64,000 nt of DNA, taken from contig NZ_QGLP01000005.1 of the NCBI RefSeq assembly GCF_003202915.1, positions 536,721 to 600,720 on the forward strand, in the 5' to 3' direction. Below are positions 36,185 through 46,286 of the stretch, in pieces (the first letter of the stretch is position 1; each line of letters starts with the position of its first letter). The position numbers and the translations under genes were made by a program. The DNA is from Gilliamella apicola. GTDB lineage: Bacteria > Pseudomonadota > Gammaproteobacteria > Enterobacterales > Orbaceae. Under the pieces are notes generated by a model that was not told the origin of the DNA, did not search any database, and saw nothing but the letters and a program-made list of their open reading frames with translations.

Positions 36185-37432
36185 TTATGGTCGTGCTGCG
36201 GTTCCATCAGGAGTTCGAGCATTTGTCCATGACGGTAATCCACCAATCACTGGAAATTTTTTCGCTTTTTGTTCATCAATATCGATACCTAATCCTGGTC
36301 TATCACTTAGATAAGCATAGCCCTGATCAATTTCAGGACAACCTGGGAACACTTCTCGCAGGTCATCGTTCATTGGGGTGTATTCTTGAATACCTAGGTT
36401 AGTAATACTTAAATCAATATGCATATTGGCAGCAACACCTACAGGTGAAATATCACCAGGACCATGCCATGCGGTCCGGACACCATGTAATTCACAAAGT
36501 GTCGCTAATTTTTTAGCGGGTGTTATTCCGCCAATCATACTGATATGACAACGGATAAAATCAATTAAATGTTGGGTAATGAGATGCTTATATTCTGCAA
36601 TATGGACAAAAAGTTCCCCCATTGCAATTGGTGTTGAAGTTTGTTGGCGCATAACATTTAAAAAATCTACATTTTCAGGAGCAACAGGATCTTCTAAATA
36701 AAATAAACGATAATCCTCTAAACTTTTTGCCATTTGCAGTGCTGCAATCGGTTGAATTCGTTCATGAACATCATGAATAAATTCGACATCAAAACCAATT
36801 TTATTGCGTAGATGGTCAAAAAATTGAGGAATACTGCGCGCATATGCATCAGGATCGAAATAGATACCAGCAGTTTTGTTATGAGGTGAACGTTTAGGGT
36901 GAATATTTTTGGCTTTATCATATTGAGTATTGATCAATTTGAGATCTTCAGTGCCAGCGCCACCATACATCCCCATCTGGCAACGTACATATTGATACCC
37001 CTCTTCCATGGCGGCGCGAATATTGTCTTCAGCAGCAATAGCATCCCCACCATCACAATGACGATAAAGAGGAATACCATCACGACATTTTCCACCTAAC
37101 AGCTCATAGACAGGCATGTTTGCCATTTTACCTTTAATGTCCCAAAGTGCCATGTCCATAGCAGATACAGCATTATTGATTACTGGACCATTACGCCAAT
37201 AGCCGCTAACCACGGCTGATTGCCATAAATCTTCGATTCGACGGGGATCTTTACCTATAAGAAATGGTTTTATGTAGTCGTTTATTGCAGCTTCAACTGC
37301 AAAAATTCGTTGGGTAAATGTTGCGCAGCCTAGACCATATAGACCGTCTTGGTTAGTTTCAATCTTAACAACAACCAAATCTATTCCACCCGGTGCTGTT
37401 AAGATAGTTTTCACATTTGTTATTTTTAACAT
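36185..37432 (-). CDS. ManD-family sugar-acid dehydratase (RspA-like)
   Basis: This 415-residue enolase-superfamily enzyme matches the D-mannonate/D-altronate dehydratase ManD and RspA group. Features are YWRNGPVINNAVSAMDMALWDIKGK, the metal-ligand and acid-base stretch FIHDVHERI, YLEDPVAPEN, AMGELFVH and WHGPGDISPVGVAAN, with a C-terminal tail ending in proline. Members dehydrate sugar acids to 2-keto-3-deoxy acids, some with high activity on mannonate and others with little. The ATG at 37432 has a CGGAG site and excludes an upstream extension. It is divergent from an SDR/MFS pair, with its GntR regulator between them. Confidence 0.9.
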   Translation of the reverse strand: MLKITNVKTILTAPGGIDLVVVKIETNQDGLYGLGCATFTQRIFAVEAAINDYIKPFLIGKDPRRIEDLWQSAVVSGYWRNGPVINNAVSAMDMALWDIKGKMANMPVYELLGGKCRDGIPLYRHCDGGDAIAAEDNIRAAMEEGYQYVRCQMGMYGGAGTEDLKLINTQYDKAKNIHPKRSPHNKTAGIYFDPDAYARSIPQFFDHLRNKIGFDVEFIHDVHERIQPIAALQMAKSLEDYRLFYLEDPVAPENVDFLNVMRQQTSTPIAMGELFVHIAEYKHLITQHLIDFIRCHISMIGGITPAKKLATLCELHGVRTAWHGPGDISPVGVAANMHIDLSITNLGIQEYTPMNDDLREVFPGCPEIDQGYAYLSDRPGLGIDIDEQKAKKFPVIGGLPSWTNARTPDGTAARP

Positions 37433-37467
37433 AAAATCTCCGATGTATACTTGTTTTCTAGCCAACT

Positions 37468-37487
37468 TGTATGACATCGTATCTCGC
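37468..37487. promoter_or_regulatory. Operator-like motif, manD side
   Basis: TGTATGACATCGTATCTCGC differs at two positions from the motif at 38441-38460 in front of the SDR gene. It lies 36 bases upstream of the dehydratase start. A shared repeat on both sides of the gntR gene suggests the binding site of that regulator. Confidence 0.65.
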
Positions 37488-37501
37488 AAATTAAAAATAA
37501 C

Positions 37502-37516
37502 ACTATCTCAGATAGT
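37502..37516. promoter_or_regulatory. Short palindrome near manD promoter
   Basis: ACTATCTCAGATAGT is a 6-bp inverted repeat around a 3-base centre, between the gntR stop and the dehydratase promoter. It may be part of the operator or the end of the gntR transcript. Confidence 0.35.
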
Positions 37517-37542
37517 ATGCAAGTTTTTTAAATTAGCATTGA

Positions 37543-38256
37543 TCAAACTTCTTCTTTTAGTTTATTAATTGCAACAACATTGGTTTTCATTGCATTATCA
37601 AGTGAGAGTTTTGCGGTAATAACATCATGCTCTTTGATAGCCATAAAGACTTTAATATGAGCTTCAATACTTTCGAGTGTTATACCTAGCACTCGGTTCA
37701 GTTCTTCTAAATAATAATAATACACATCCTTAATAGTATGAATAATATTAATAAATATTTTGTTATGTGATGCCTCTATAATCGCGATATGAAAGTCTAA
37801 ATCAGCTTGTGAATATTTTTTGTAATCATTCTTATTTATTAACATACGGTTTAACGCTTCTTCGATTGCTAAAATATCTTGCTCATTAGCATTGATAGCA
37901 GCAAGTTCAATACACTTAAATTCAACCGTTTGTCTAAAAACCATCATGTCAGTAAATTCTTCTTGACTTAAATGCATAATGGGTTGATTAATATTAAATA
38001 TTTTATTCTTATTCAAATTTTTAGAGACAAAAGAACCCATACCATGTTTTGTATAGATAATCCCCAAATCACGTAACTTTTGCACCGCACTACGAATGCT
38101 GGTGCGACTGACACTAAAAAGATCGGTTAATTCAAATTCAGATGGTAATTTACTCTCTTCAGGCCAGCTTCCATCTAGTATTTTACTTAACATCTGTTCA
38201 TAGACTGAGTCAACTATATTATTTTTTGGAATTGATTGAATCATTACTTTTATCAT
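37543..38256 (-). CDS. GntR-family (FCD domain) transcriptional regulator
   Basis: This protein of about 237 residues has an N-terminal winged helix (ILDGSWPEESKLPSEFELTDLFSVSRTSIRSAV) and an all-helical FCD effector domain with the metal-binding acidic and histidine residues (FRQTVEFKCIELAA, DLDFHIAIIEAS, IEAHIKVFMAI). FCD regulators such as UxuR and ExuR respond to sugar acids. It sits between the dehydratase and SDR genes, and the same 20-bp motif flanks it on both sides. The start is uncertain: ATG at 38256 or 38244, or a TTG at 38319. Confidence 0.9.
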   Translation of the reverse strand: MIKVMIQSIPKNNIVDSVYEQMLSKILDGSWPEESKLPSEFELTDLFSVSRTSIRSAVQKLRDLGIIYTKHGMGSFVSKNLNKNKIFNINQPIMHLSQEEFTDMMVFRQTVEFKCIELAAINANEQDILAIEEALNRMLINKNDYKKYSQADLDFHIAIIEASHNKIFINIIHTIKDVYYYYLEELNRVLGITLESIEAHIKVFMAIKEHDVITAKLSLDNAMKTNVVAINKLKEEV

Positions 38257-38416
38257 CTTTTGATTATTATTAATGATATTACAGCTGATTGCTTCTATTT
38301 TATCAATGCTTTTAATCAATCAGTTATCAAAATTCTCGATTAATTTTGTAGACTTGATCACAAAATTAATACTCTTTTCTTGATCAAAATAAAAACTAAA
38401 TGCATTCTAACAACAT

Positions 38417-38436
38417 CTTGTATGTCATGATACAAG
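38417..38436. promoter_or_regulatory. Palindromic operator candidate upstream of SDR gene
   Basis: CTTGTATGTCATGATACAAG is a near-perfect inverted repeat (CTTGTAT / ATACAAG). It lies in the region shared by the gntR and SDR promoters, and its TTGTAT half-site also begins the motifs at 38441 and 37468. Confidence 0.65.
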
Positions 38437-38440
38437 CAAA

Positions 38441-38460
38441 TGTATGACAATGTATCTCGC
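38441..38460. promoter_or_regulatory. Operator-like motif, SDR side
   Basis: TGTATGACAATGTATCTCGC is 18/20 identical to the motif at 37468-37487 and lies 43 bases before the SDR start. Confidence 0.65.
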
Positions 38461-38502
38461 CAATATTATTAAACATACAACAAATTTTAAAGGACAAATA
38501 TA

Positions 38503-39270
38503 ATGCATAAATTATTTGATTTAACAGGAAAAACTGCTTTGATAACCGGTTCTGCACGAGGATTAGGTTTTTCTTACGCGCAGGGTTTAGCCTCTGCTGG
38601 TGCTAATATTATACTGAGTGATCTTCATCAGGAGCCTCTTAATGAAGCGGTAAATAAATTAAAAGCTAAAGGTTATAAAGTAACTGGTTATGTTATTGAT
38701 GTTGCTAAAGAAGAACAAATTATTAATGTGTTTAACCTTATGGATAAGGATGGTATTCATGTTGATATTGTCATTAATAATGCAGGAATTCAACATCGAC
38801 AACCAATGGTTGAGCTCGAATTAAAAGATTGGCAACGTGTAGTAGATATTCATTTAACCGGCACTTTTTTAGTTTCACGTGAAGCGGCTAAAAGAATGAT
38901 CGCCCGTAAATCAGGCGGTAAATTCATTAATATCTGTTCGTTAACTAGTGAACAGGCTCGTCCGACGGTTGCTCCATATACTGCCGCAAAAGGTGGTATA
39001 AAAATGTTAACTAAATCAATGGCAGCTGAATGGGGGCAATTTAATATTCAAGCCAATGCGATTGGTCCTGGCTACATTCTAACTGATATGAATGAAGCTT
39101 TAATTAAAGATGAAGCTTTTGATAATTGGGTTAAAAATAGTAACCCAACAAAACGTTGGGGGAAAACTGAAGAATTAATTGGAACAGCAATATTTCTTTC
39201 TGCTTCGTCATCAGACTATATAAATGGTCAAGTAATATACGTTGATGGTGGCTGGTTAGCTGTACTTTAA
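38503..39270 (+). CDS. SDR-family oxidoreductase (gluconate 5-dehydrogenase-like)
   Basis: This 255-residue short-chain dehydrogenase has the NAD(P)-binding motif TGSARGLG (residues 15-22), NNAGIQ, the catalytic serine in ICSLTS, and YTAAKGG with the catalytic tyrosine and lysine. It resembles IdnO/gluconate 5-dehydrogenase and 2-deoxy-gluconate dehydrogenase (KduD). In this cassette it probably oxidises or reduces a hexonate that the neighbouring dehydratase or transporter handles. The exact substrate cannot be fixed from sequence. An MFS transporter gene follows after 31 bases. Confidence 0.9.
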   Translation: MHKLFDLTGKTALITGSARGLGFSYAQGLASAGANIILSDLHQEPLNEAVNKLKAKGYKVTGYVIDVAKEEQIINVFNLMDKDGIHVDIVINNAGIQHRQPMVELELKDWQRVVDIHLTGTFLVSREAAKRMIARKSGGKFINICSLTSEQARPTVAPYTAAKGGIKMLTKSMAAEWGQFNIQANAIGPGYILTDMNEALIKDEAFDNWVKNSNPTKRWGKTEELIGTAIFLSASSSDYINGQVIYVDGGWLAVL

Positions 39271-39301
39271 TTAAAAATAAATTATCTAGGTAAGAGTTAT
39301 T

Positions 39302-40543
39302 ATGAATACAAAATTATCTATAAAACGTTGGTGGTATTTGATGCCAATCATTTTTATCACCTATAGTTTGGCTTATCTCGACCGAGCTAATTATGGATTT
39401 GCAGCAGCAGCAGGAATTGAACAAGATTTAGGTATTAGCCACAGTATCTCATCGTTGATTGGAGCGTTGTTTTTTTTAGGATACTTTTTTTTTCAAATCC
39501 CTGGAGCTATTTACGCATCTAAACGAAGTGTTAGAAAACTCATATTTTGGTGTTTGATATTGTGGGGGCTTTGTGCAGCTGCAACTGGAATGGTACAGAA
39601 TATAGCAATGTTAATGGCGATTAGATTTATTTTAGGTGTTGTTGAAGCAGCTGTAATGCCTGCAATGCTTATCTACATTAGCAATTGGTTCACTAAATCA
39701 GAACGTTCACGAGCAAATACTTATTTGATACTTGGCAATCCCGTTACAGTACTATGGATGTCCATCGCTTCAGGTTATTTAATTGAAGCATATGGATGGA
39801 GAGAAATGTTTATAATTGAAGGTTTACCCGCTATTCTTTGGGCTTTTTTTTGGATTGCAATAGTTCGGGATAAACCTGATGAAGTCAAATGGTTAAGCAC
39901 TTCTGAAAAAGAAAGCTTACAAAATGAAATGAATAAAGAGCAAGAAAATATTGTTCCTATTAAAAATTATAGCGCGGTTTTTCATTCTCCTATCGTCATC
40001 AAACTTAGCCTAATACATGGTTTATGGAACATTGGTGTATATGGATTAATGATGTGGATGCCATCAATCATCAAATCGGCGTCTTCGTTTGATTTAGTTT
40101 CAACAGGATGGTTAACCTCCGTTCCTTATCTAGCTGCAATTTGTTTGATGGTAACAATTTCGTGGTTATCAGATAAATTTCAGAATCGTAAACTATTTGT
40201 TTGGCCATTACATGCAATCGCAGCAGTATCATTTTTTACATCATATATACTAGGTATTGAATATTTTTGGGTTTCTTATCTTTTACTCATTGTTGCAGCT
40301 GCATGTATGTATGCGCCATATGGACCATTCTTTGCTTATGTTCCAGAACTCATACCTAAAAATGTTCTAGGTATTTCCATTGGTACTATAAATTGTTCAG
40401 GCGCATTAGGTTCGTTTTTAGGCGCTTGGTTTGTTGGTTATTTAAACGGTATTACTGGCAGCCCAAACACTTCCTACACACTGATGGCTTGCTCACTACT
40501 TGGTGCAGTAATTCTAATGTATAGCATAAAAAATAAAAAATAA
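39302..40543 (+). CDS. MFS sugar-acid transporter (anion:cation symporter family)
   Basis: This 413-residue inner-membrane protein has twelve predicted helices and motifs of the ACS branch: YLDRANYGFA in helix 1, GYFFFQIPG, RFILGVVEAAVMPAML and ISNWFTKSERSRANTY. Relatives take up hexonates, hexuronates, galactonate or rhamnonate (RhmT, GudP, ExuT). Its position behind the SDR gene and beside a ManD-type dehydratase supports sugar-acid import. The early NYGF and helix 1 acidic/basic residues of the family are present. Confidence 0.9.
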   Translation: MNTKLSIKRWWYLMPIIFITYSLAYLDRANYGFAAAAGIEQDLGISHSISSLIGALFFLGYFFFQIPGAIYASKRSVRKLIFWCLILWGLCAAATGMVQNIAMLMAIRFILGVVEAAVMPAMLIYISNWFTKSERSRANTYLILGNPVTVLWMSIASGYLIEAYGWREMFIIEGLPAILWAFFWIAIVRDKPDEVKWLSTSEKESLQNEMNKEQENIVPIKNYSAVFHSPIVIKLSLIHGLWNIGVYGLMMWMPSIIKSASSFDLVSTGWLTSVPYLAAICLMVTISWLSDKFQNRKLFVWPLHAIAAVSFFTSYILGIEYFWVSYLLLIVAAACMYAPYGPFFAYVPELIPKNVLGISIGTINCSGALGSFLGAWFVGYLNGITGSPNTSYTLMACSLLGAVILMYSIKNKK

Positions 40544-40568
40544 TCCTAATATATTAATTTTTCGAATA

Positions 40569-40600
40569 AATAATCATTGCATAAATATGTAATGATTATT
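40569..40600. repeat. 10-bp inverted repeat after MFS gene
   Basis: AATAATCATT and AATGATTATT are perfect complements separated by 12 bases. It lacks a T-run, so it is at best a weak terminator. Confidence 0.45.
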
Positions 40601-40702
40601 CATATTCATCTAAGGTAAATATATGTAGCTTAAATTTTGATTTCTTATATAATTTTCAAATTATTAATCTACTGTTTTAAAAGATATTTTTTTCTAATAA
40701 TC

Positions 40703-41780
40703 ATCAAAAAAGAGTTATTTCCACATAGTTTTTTTATTTGCCTTTCTATATTACTGATTTAATTACAAAGTTAACCAGAAAGATTTAATAATATACTATT
40801 TATTTATAATTTTTTAGTCAGGTTTTCATTTTTCCGTTTTTTATTGAAATTATAATTTTTTATCGCTGCACTTTATTTTCCGATAGGATTTTATTATGTA
40901 AGTCCCAAAGTTGCAGTGGTAAGTGCAGTATCAAAAACTCATATTGTTGAAATACAAAAATCTTGTTCACAATTACTCTTTTACTTTACTTTTATTTTAT
41001 ACCATTACTATTAGTCATAGGTTTTATTCTTTTTTTAAAATTTCAATTCCCTTAATTAGTCAGTCTAGTTATTTTTATAATCGTGAGGTCAATACAAAAT
41101 TAAATAATAATATTATCGCGATTGCTATTAATGCAGGATTTGAAACCTATTTGCTATCTAATTAAGGAATATAAGGTAGAATGGAAATAACGGTACAGAG
41201 AATTACAGCTTATAGTAAAAATATCTTCTATACCAAAAAAGGCGAATACAACCGTAAATTATCTCGTGGTAAATACGATACTTTACTTTTAACTGAATTA
41301 GATCCCTTATTAACATAATAGCATGATAAACCAAAATTTATTGTTATGAACTTAATTGGTTCCTATACTCATTTTTGCAAAATAATTACAGTTTGATATG
41401 CAATTTGCTCCTAACAATAAAAATGTATCCTGTTATGTTAGTAGCATAAAAGAAACAGACGATTTGATAAAATCAACAATAGAAATATTAAAAAACATAA
41501 TGATGATTACTCTGTAGTTTTCTTTGCTGATCATAGGCTTTCGCACACTGAACAATACCAAGATTTAAAACATTATTGGGAAAACCAAAAAAGTTACCAA
41601 GTGCCATTGCTATTTTTTAATCCAGGTGAAACCAATCAGGTTAAAATTAATAAGCAAATTTCAGGTTATCAATTCGTTTATTTATTAAGTCATTGGATAG
41701 GGATTCAATTGAACATCCAACATGATTATATTCAATTCAATATGACTGATATACCAAGACAAAAGAATATTCAAATTTTT
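40703..41780 (+). pseudogene. Phosphoethanolamine-transferase-like gene, copy 2 (heavily decayed)
   Basis: The start (ATCATCAAAAAAGAGTTATT) and end (AGACAAAAGAATATTCAAAT) align with copy 1 at 28672-29958. Frameshifts and stops are numerous. The middle keeps a segment absent from copy 1 (NREVNTKLNNNIIAIAINAG, then FETYLLSN and a KKGEYNRKLSRGKYD-like part). It lacks the segment of copy 1 holding the IGESVRKDY catalytic region. The two copies thus have complementary deletions. The last readable piece (41601-41780) ends in the same carboxy region as copy 1. Confidence 0.85.
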
Positions 41781-41796
41781 ATATTTAAATTGATAT

Positions 41797-42036
41797 TTAT
41801 TTCAACAAATTTTTCGCCTGTTCAACCACATTCTCAACAGTAAAACCAAACTTAGCAAACAGTTGTTCTGCTGGGTTTGATTCATCGAAGTTTGTCATAC
41901 CGATAATTTTACCGTTTAGGCCAACATATTTATACCAGAAGTCACTAATGCCTGCTTCAATAGCTAAACGAGCCGTTACTGATGATGGTAATAGTAATTC
42001 TTTATAGGTTTGAACTGCTTATCAAAAGCATCGATT
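41797..42036 (-). pseudogene. 3' fragment of a transketolase gene
   Basis: About 80 C-terminal codons align with the end of the intact transketolase that starts its coding end at 42262, including CAGTTGTTCTGCTGGG and CCAACATATTTATACCAGAA. A one-base deletion near 42018 and scattered changes break it. It directly follows transferase copy 2. Confidence 0.9.
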
Positions 42037-42203
42037 TTTTGATTGTGCTGTAGTGGGGGAAAAATTTATAACCAAATAATAAACAATAAGTTATAAAATG
42101 GCTTTCCTTACTGGGAGTTGGATATATAAGTGACTAAAATAATCGATAATGCGTTTTAAAATTAAGATTAAGATTATAACTCCTAGAAACATAAAATAAA
42201 CGT

Positions 42204-42239
42204 ATAAAAAAACTTCGCTAAAGTTATTAGCGAAGTTTT
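42204..42239 (-). terminator. Terminator of transketolase gene
   Basis: AACTTCGCTA and TAGCGAAGTT form a 10-bp stem with a 7-base loop, followed on the minus strand by a run of seven Ts. Confidence 0.88.
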
Positions 42240-42261
42240 ATACTATTAAGCAAACTATAAT

Positions 42262-44268
42262 TTATTTCAACAAACTTTTCGCTTGTTCCACAACATTATC
42301 AGCAGTAAAGCCGAACTTAGCAAACAGTTGTTCTGCTGGGCCTGATTCACCGAAGCTTGTCATACCGATAATTTTACCGTTTAGGCCAACATATTTATAC
42401 CAGAAGTCACTAATACCTGCTTCAATAGCTAAGCGAGCCGTTACAGATGATGGTAATACTGATTCTTTATAGACTTGATCTTGTTTATCAAATGCATCGG
42501 TTGATGGCATTGAAACCACTCTCACTTTTCTACCCGCTGCAGTTAGTTCATGATATGCAGCAACGGCAAGCTCAACTTCTGAACCGGTAGCAATAAGGAT
42601 AAGTTCAGGGGTGCCGCTACAATCATTTAAGATATAACCACCACGATAAACATTGGCTAATTGCTCTTCAGTACGTTCTTGTTGTTTAAGATTTTGTCTT
42701 GAGAAGATAAGTGCAGTAGGACCATCTTTACGTTCAATCGCGTATTGCCAAGCAATAGCTGATTCAACTTGGTCACAAGGACGCCACGTACTTACATTTG
42801 GTGTTACACGTAAGCTTGCCATTTGTTCTACTGGTTGATGCGTTGGACCATCTTCACCTAAACCAATTGAGTCATGGGTATAGACAAATAAAGAACGAAT
42901 CTTCATTAAAGCGGCCATACGGACTGCGTTACGCGCATATTCCATAAACATCAAGAAAGTGGCGCCATAAGGAATAAAGCCACCATGTAGAGCAATACCA
43001 TTCATAATAGCTGACATACCAAACTCACGTACACCATAGTGGATATAGTTACCAGCTGGATTTGCTAAAATTTCTTTAGAGCCTGACCACATGGTTAAAT
43101 TACTTGGTGCTAAGTCAGCAGAACCACCTAAGAATTCAGTTAACACTGGCGCAAAAGCTTCAATCGCGTTTTGTGAGGCTTTACGAGTAGCAATAGTTGC
43201 CGGATTAGCTTGTAATTTATTAACAAAATCTTTAGCTGTTTGTTGCCAATTGCTTGGTAGCTCACCATTCATGCGGCGCTTAAATTCTTTGGCTAAATCT
43301 GGATAAGCTTTAGCATACGCATCAAAACGTGCATTCCATTCGTCTTCACGTTGTTTACCTTTTGCTTTCGCATCCCACGCGTCATAATACTCTTTTGGAA
43401 TGTCAAATGCAGGATAAGACCAACCTAATGCTTTGCGAGTTGCTTCAATTTCAGCATCACCAAGGGGCGCACCATGGCAATCATGACTTCCTGCTTTGTT
43501 TGGAGAACCAAAGCCGATAACTGTTTTACACATTAATAATGATGGTTTATCAGTCACTGCTTGTGCTTGTTCAACCGCTTGAGCTAATGCTTTCGCATCG
43601 TGGCCGTCAATGCCACGAATCACATGCCAACCATATGCTTCAAAACGTTTAGCAGTATCATCGGTAAACCAACCTTCAACTTCACCATCAATTGAAATAC
43701 CATTATCATCATAAAAAGCAATCAGTTTGCCTAATTTAAGGGTTCCGGCTAATGAACAAACTTCATGAGAAATGCCTTCCATCATACAACCATCACCCAT
43801 AAATACGTAAGTATGGTGATCAACAATAGTATGACCTGATTTATTAAATTGCGCAGCTAATGTTCTTTCAGCGATTGCCATACCAACAGCATTAGCAATA
43901 CCTTGACCTAATGGGCCTGTGGTTGTTTCAATGCCCGGAAGATGGCCATATTCAGGGTGACCTGCGGTTTTAGCATTTAATTGACGAAAGTTTTTTATGT
44001 CATCAAGCGTTACGTTATAACCAGTCAAATGTAATAAGCTATAAATTAACATTGATGCATGACCATTTGATAATACAAATCTATCCCGATCAGCCCAATT
44101 AGGATTGGTTGGATTATGTTTTAAAAATCCACGCCAAAGTACTTCGGCCATATCAGCCATCCCCATCGGTGCACCTGGGTGGCCTGATTTTGCTTTTTGC
44201 ACGCCATCCATACTTAATGCTCTTATCGCATTTGCTAGTTCGCGGTGGGATAGTGTGGTTGCATTCAT
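42262..44268 (-). CDS. tktA: Transketolase
   Basis: This 668-residue thiamine-diphosphate enzyme moves two-carbon units between ketose and aldose phosphates in the non-oxidative pentose phosphate pathway. It shows [36 protein letters not shown] with the TPP motif, [11 protein letters not shown], and [15 protein letters not shown] near the end. Length is close to E. coli TktA (663). The ATG at 44268 has a TGGAG site. Transaldolase is encoded directly upstream with a small terminator between them. Confidence 0.97.
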   Translation of the reverse strand: MNATTLSHRELANAIRALSMDGVQKAKSGHPGAPMGMADMAEVLWRGFLKHNPTNPNWADRDRFVLSNGHASMLIYSLLHLTGYNVTLDDIKNFRQLNAKTAGHPEYGHLPGIETTTGPLGQGIANAVGMAIAERTLAAQFNKSGHTIVDHHTYVFMGDGCMMEGISHEVCSLAGTLKLGKLIAFYDDNGISIDGEVEGWFTDDTAKRFEAYGWHVIRGIDGHDAKALAQAVEQAQAVTDKPSLLMCKTVIGFGSPNKAGSHDCHGAPLGDAEIEATRKALGWSYPAFDIPKEYYDAWDAKAKGKQREDEWNARFDAYAKAYPDLAKEFKRRMNGELPSNWQQTAKDFVNKLQANPATIATRKASQNAIEAFAPVLTEFLGGSADLAPSNLTMWSGSKEILANPAGNYIHYGVREFGMSAIMNGIALHGGFIPYGATFLMFMEYARNAVRMAALMKIRSLFVYTHDSIGLGEDGPTHQPVEQMASLRVTPNVSTWRPCDQVESAIAWQYAIERKDGPTALIFSRQNLKQQERTEEQLANVYRGGYILNDCSGTPELILIATGSEVELAVAAYHELTAAGRKVRVVSMPSTDAFDKQDQVYKESVLPSSVTARLAIEAGISDFWYKYVGLNGKIIGMTSFGESGPAEQLFAKFGFTADNVVEQAKSLLK

Positions 44269-44350
44269 GATAATAATCTCCAAAAATAAATTAATAATTC
44301 ATTGATTGCCTGCTGCCTACAGACGAATAAAACAGGTTATAGTAAAGTTA

Positions 44351-44377
44351 AAAAGAGGAACTATTTCCCCCTCTTTT
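44351..44377 (-). terminator. Hairpin between tal and tktA
   Basis: AAAAGAGG and CCTCTTTT form an 8-bp stem, with T-runs on the minus strand. It may partly separate tal and tkt transcription. Confidence 0.65.
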
Positions 44378-44385
44378 ATTGCTAG

Positions 44386-45336
44386 CTAAAGCAAGGCGCC
44401 GATCATATCTTCAAGTTTACCCTGATCGACAGCAAAAGCACGAATTCCTTCAGCTAGTTTTTCCACTGCCATTGCATCACTATTGTGTTGCCATCTAAAT
44501 TCAGCTTCTGTCATTAATGCTGGACGTTCAACCACAGTTTGATTTGGATTTAATTTTCGCTCAACTGGTGCATTGGATTGTTGCATTTCCGCCAATAAAT
44601 TAGGGGAAATTGTTAAACGGTCACAACCCGCTAACGCTAATATCTGATCGACTTTACGGAAGCTTGCTCCCATCACGATCGTTTTATAACCATGTTGCTT
44701 ATAATAGTTATAAATATTACGAACCGATACTACCCCAGGATCTTGATCGGCAACATAAGGGTCGATTGGTTTTTTAGCTTGATACCAATCATAAATACGA
44801 CCAACAAACGGCGAAATAAGAAACGCATTTACTTCAGCACAAGCGCGTGCTTGAGCAAATGAAAACAGTAAGGTTAAATTACAGTTAATTCCCTCTTTTT
44901 CTAACACTTCCGCCGCTTTAATTCCTTCCCAAGTGGAAGCAATTTTGATTAAAATCCGCGATTTATCAATCCCTTTTTGTTGATATAATTCAATAATTCT
45001 GCGGGCTTTTTCTATACAACCTTGTTTATCAAACGACAATCGCGCATCGACTTCGGTTGAAATTCGACCAGGTACAGTTTTTAATATTTCAGCACCGATA
45101 TTTACTGCTACTTGATCACAGGCATTAACTAATTGTTGTTCTTTACTGCCACCAAGTTTTTTCGCAGTTTCAACAGCAGAATCAATTAAATAACGATATT
45201 GAGGAAGTTGAGCAGCTTTTAAAACAAGGGAGGGATTGGTGGTTGCATCTTCTGGAGAAAACTGTTTAATCGAATCGATATCACCAGTATCGGCAACCAC
45301 TACGGTTAACTTTTTAAATTCATCTAATTGACTCAT
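44386..45336 (-). CDS. tal: Transaldolase
   Basis: This 316-residue enzyme transfers dihydroxyacetone units in the pentose phosphate pathway. It has [18 protein letters not shown], the Schiff-base lysine in [13 protein letters not shown], and [17 protein letters not shown]. It is the TalA/TalB type (317 residues in E. coli). MSQLDEFKK is the canonical start and has an AGAGGA site. A near-identical copy of its 3' part lies at 35444-35870. Confidence 0.97.
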   Translation of the reverse strand: MSQLDEFKKLTVVVADTGDIDSIKQFSPEDATTNPSLVLKAAQLPQYRYLIDSAVETAKKLGGSKEQQLVNACDQVAVNIGAEILKTVPGRISTEVDARLSFDKQGCIEKARRIIELYQQKGIDKSRILIKIASTWEGIKAAEVLEKEGINCNLTLLFSFAQARACAEVNAFLISPFVGRIYDWYQAKKPIDPYVADQDPGVVSVRNIYNYYKQHGYKTIVMGASFRKVDQILALAGCDRLTISPNLLAEMQQSNAPVERKLNPNQTVVERPALMTEAEFRWQHNSDAMAVEKLAEGIRAFAVDQGKLEDMIGALL

Positions 45337-45544
45337 ACTTCTAATTCCTCTACTACATGTTTTTTTAAACATTGTTATAATAACATCTATTAAATAATAA
45401 AACGACAGGACAAAGTCGTTTCAGTTAAGACTATTTTTATCAAAAATAGTCTAAAAACAAGGTACAATTAAAATTAAATATCAGCAAGATTAAACTAGCT
45501 AAATTTAATTCAAAAGTAAAACATCTTACACAATAGTACAACAA

Positions 45545-46000
45545 TTACTTGCTATATAACTTATCGTAATAATCAATACGTTGTACTTTTTCACTTGACC
45601 GTCCGCCTTCGAACTCAGATTCTAACCACGCTTGAACCAATTTTTTGGCCAATTCTATACCAATCACTCTTGCGCCCATGGTCATAATGTGAGCATTATT
45701 ACTCTTCCTTGCTCGTTCAGCTGAAAATACATCATGGCATTGTGCGGCACGAATGCCGGGAACTTTATTTGCAGTAATTGCCATACCAATTCCCGTTCCA
45801 CAAACTAAAATGCCTCTATCATGTTTTTTATCTTTAATAGCATAAGCAACTGCATTTGCCACATCAGGATACAATGTATTAGTTGCTTGCTTATCACTAC
45901 TATAATCGACCGTTTCAATTCCTTGTTGTTTTAAATATAGTACAATACTATCCCTGAATTCGAATGCAGCATCATCCGCACCAATTGCTATAGACTTCAT
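45545..46000 (-). CDS. rpiB: RpiB/LacAB-family sugar-phosphate isomerase
   Basis: This 151-residue enzyme has the family motifs IAIGADDAAFEFRD, the proton-shuttle cysteine in VCGTGIGMAITANK, and SNNAHIMTMGARVIG. RpiB interconverts ribose and ribulose 5-phosphates. Close relatives act on allose 6-phosphate or on tetrulose 4-phosphates (DerI/EryI). It is followed by tal and tkt on the same strand. Given the dha-type kinase operon and TIM-like enzyme at 16-20 kb, a tetrulose role is an alternative. The ATG at 46000 has a GAGGGAGA site. Confidence 0.9.
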   Translation of the reverse strand: MKSIAIGADDAAFEFRDSIVLYLKQQGIETVDYSSDKQATNTLYPDVANAVAYAIKDKKHDRGILVCGTGIGMAITANKVPGIRAAQCHDVFSAERARKSNNAHIMTMGARVIGIELAKKLVQAWLESEFEGGRSSEKVQRIDYYDKLYSK

Positions 46001-46286
46001 ATATTCTCCCTCACGCTCCAAAATGAACATAAGTTCATATTAATATCATTTGTTATTTTGAGGTATAAATAAATTTATTTTTGTGACGTAGATCTCAAAA
46101 AAGATATTCAAAATAAAAAAGCATTAAACTTTTTACGCGACAAAAAAGTGAATATTAGGCAAAAATAAGGAGTGAAATCAAAAAAGTGACAAGTTTTAAT
46201 CAAAGGTTAATGATCAACACATTTGATACATCAACAATAATGTAAACTCATCAATAGAATTAATTGTGATTACTTTAAAGGTTAAC

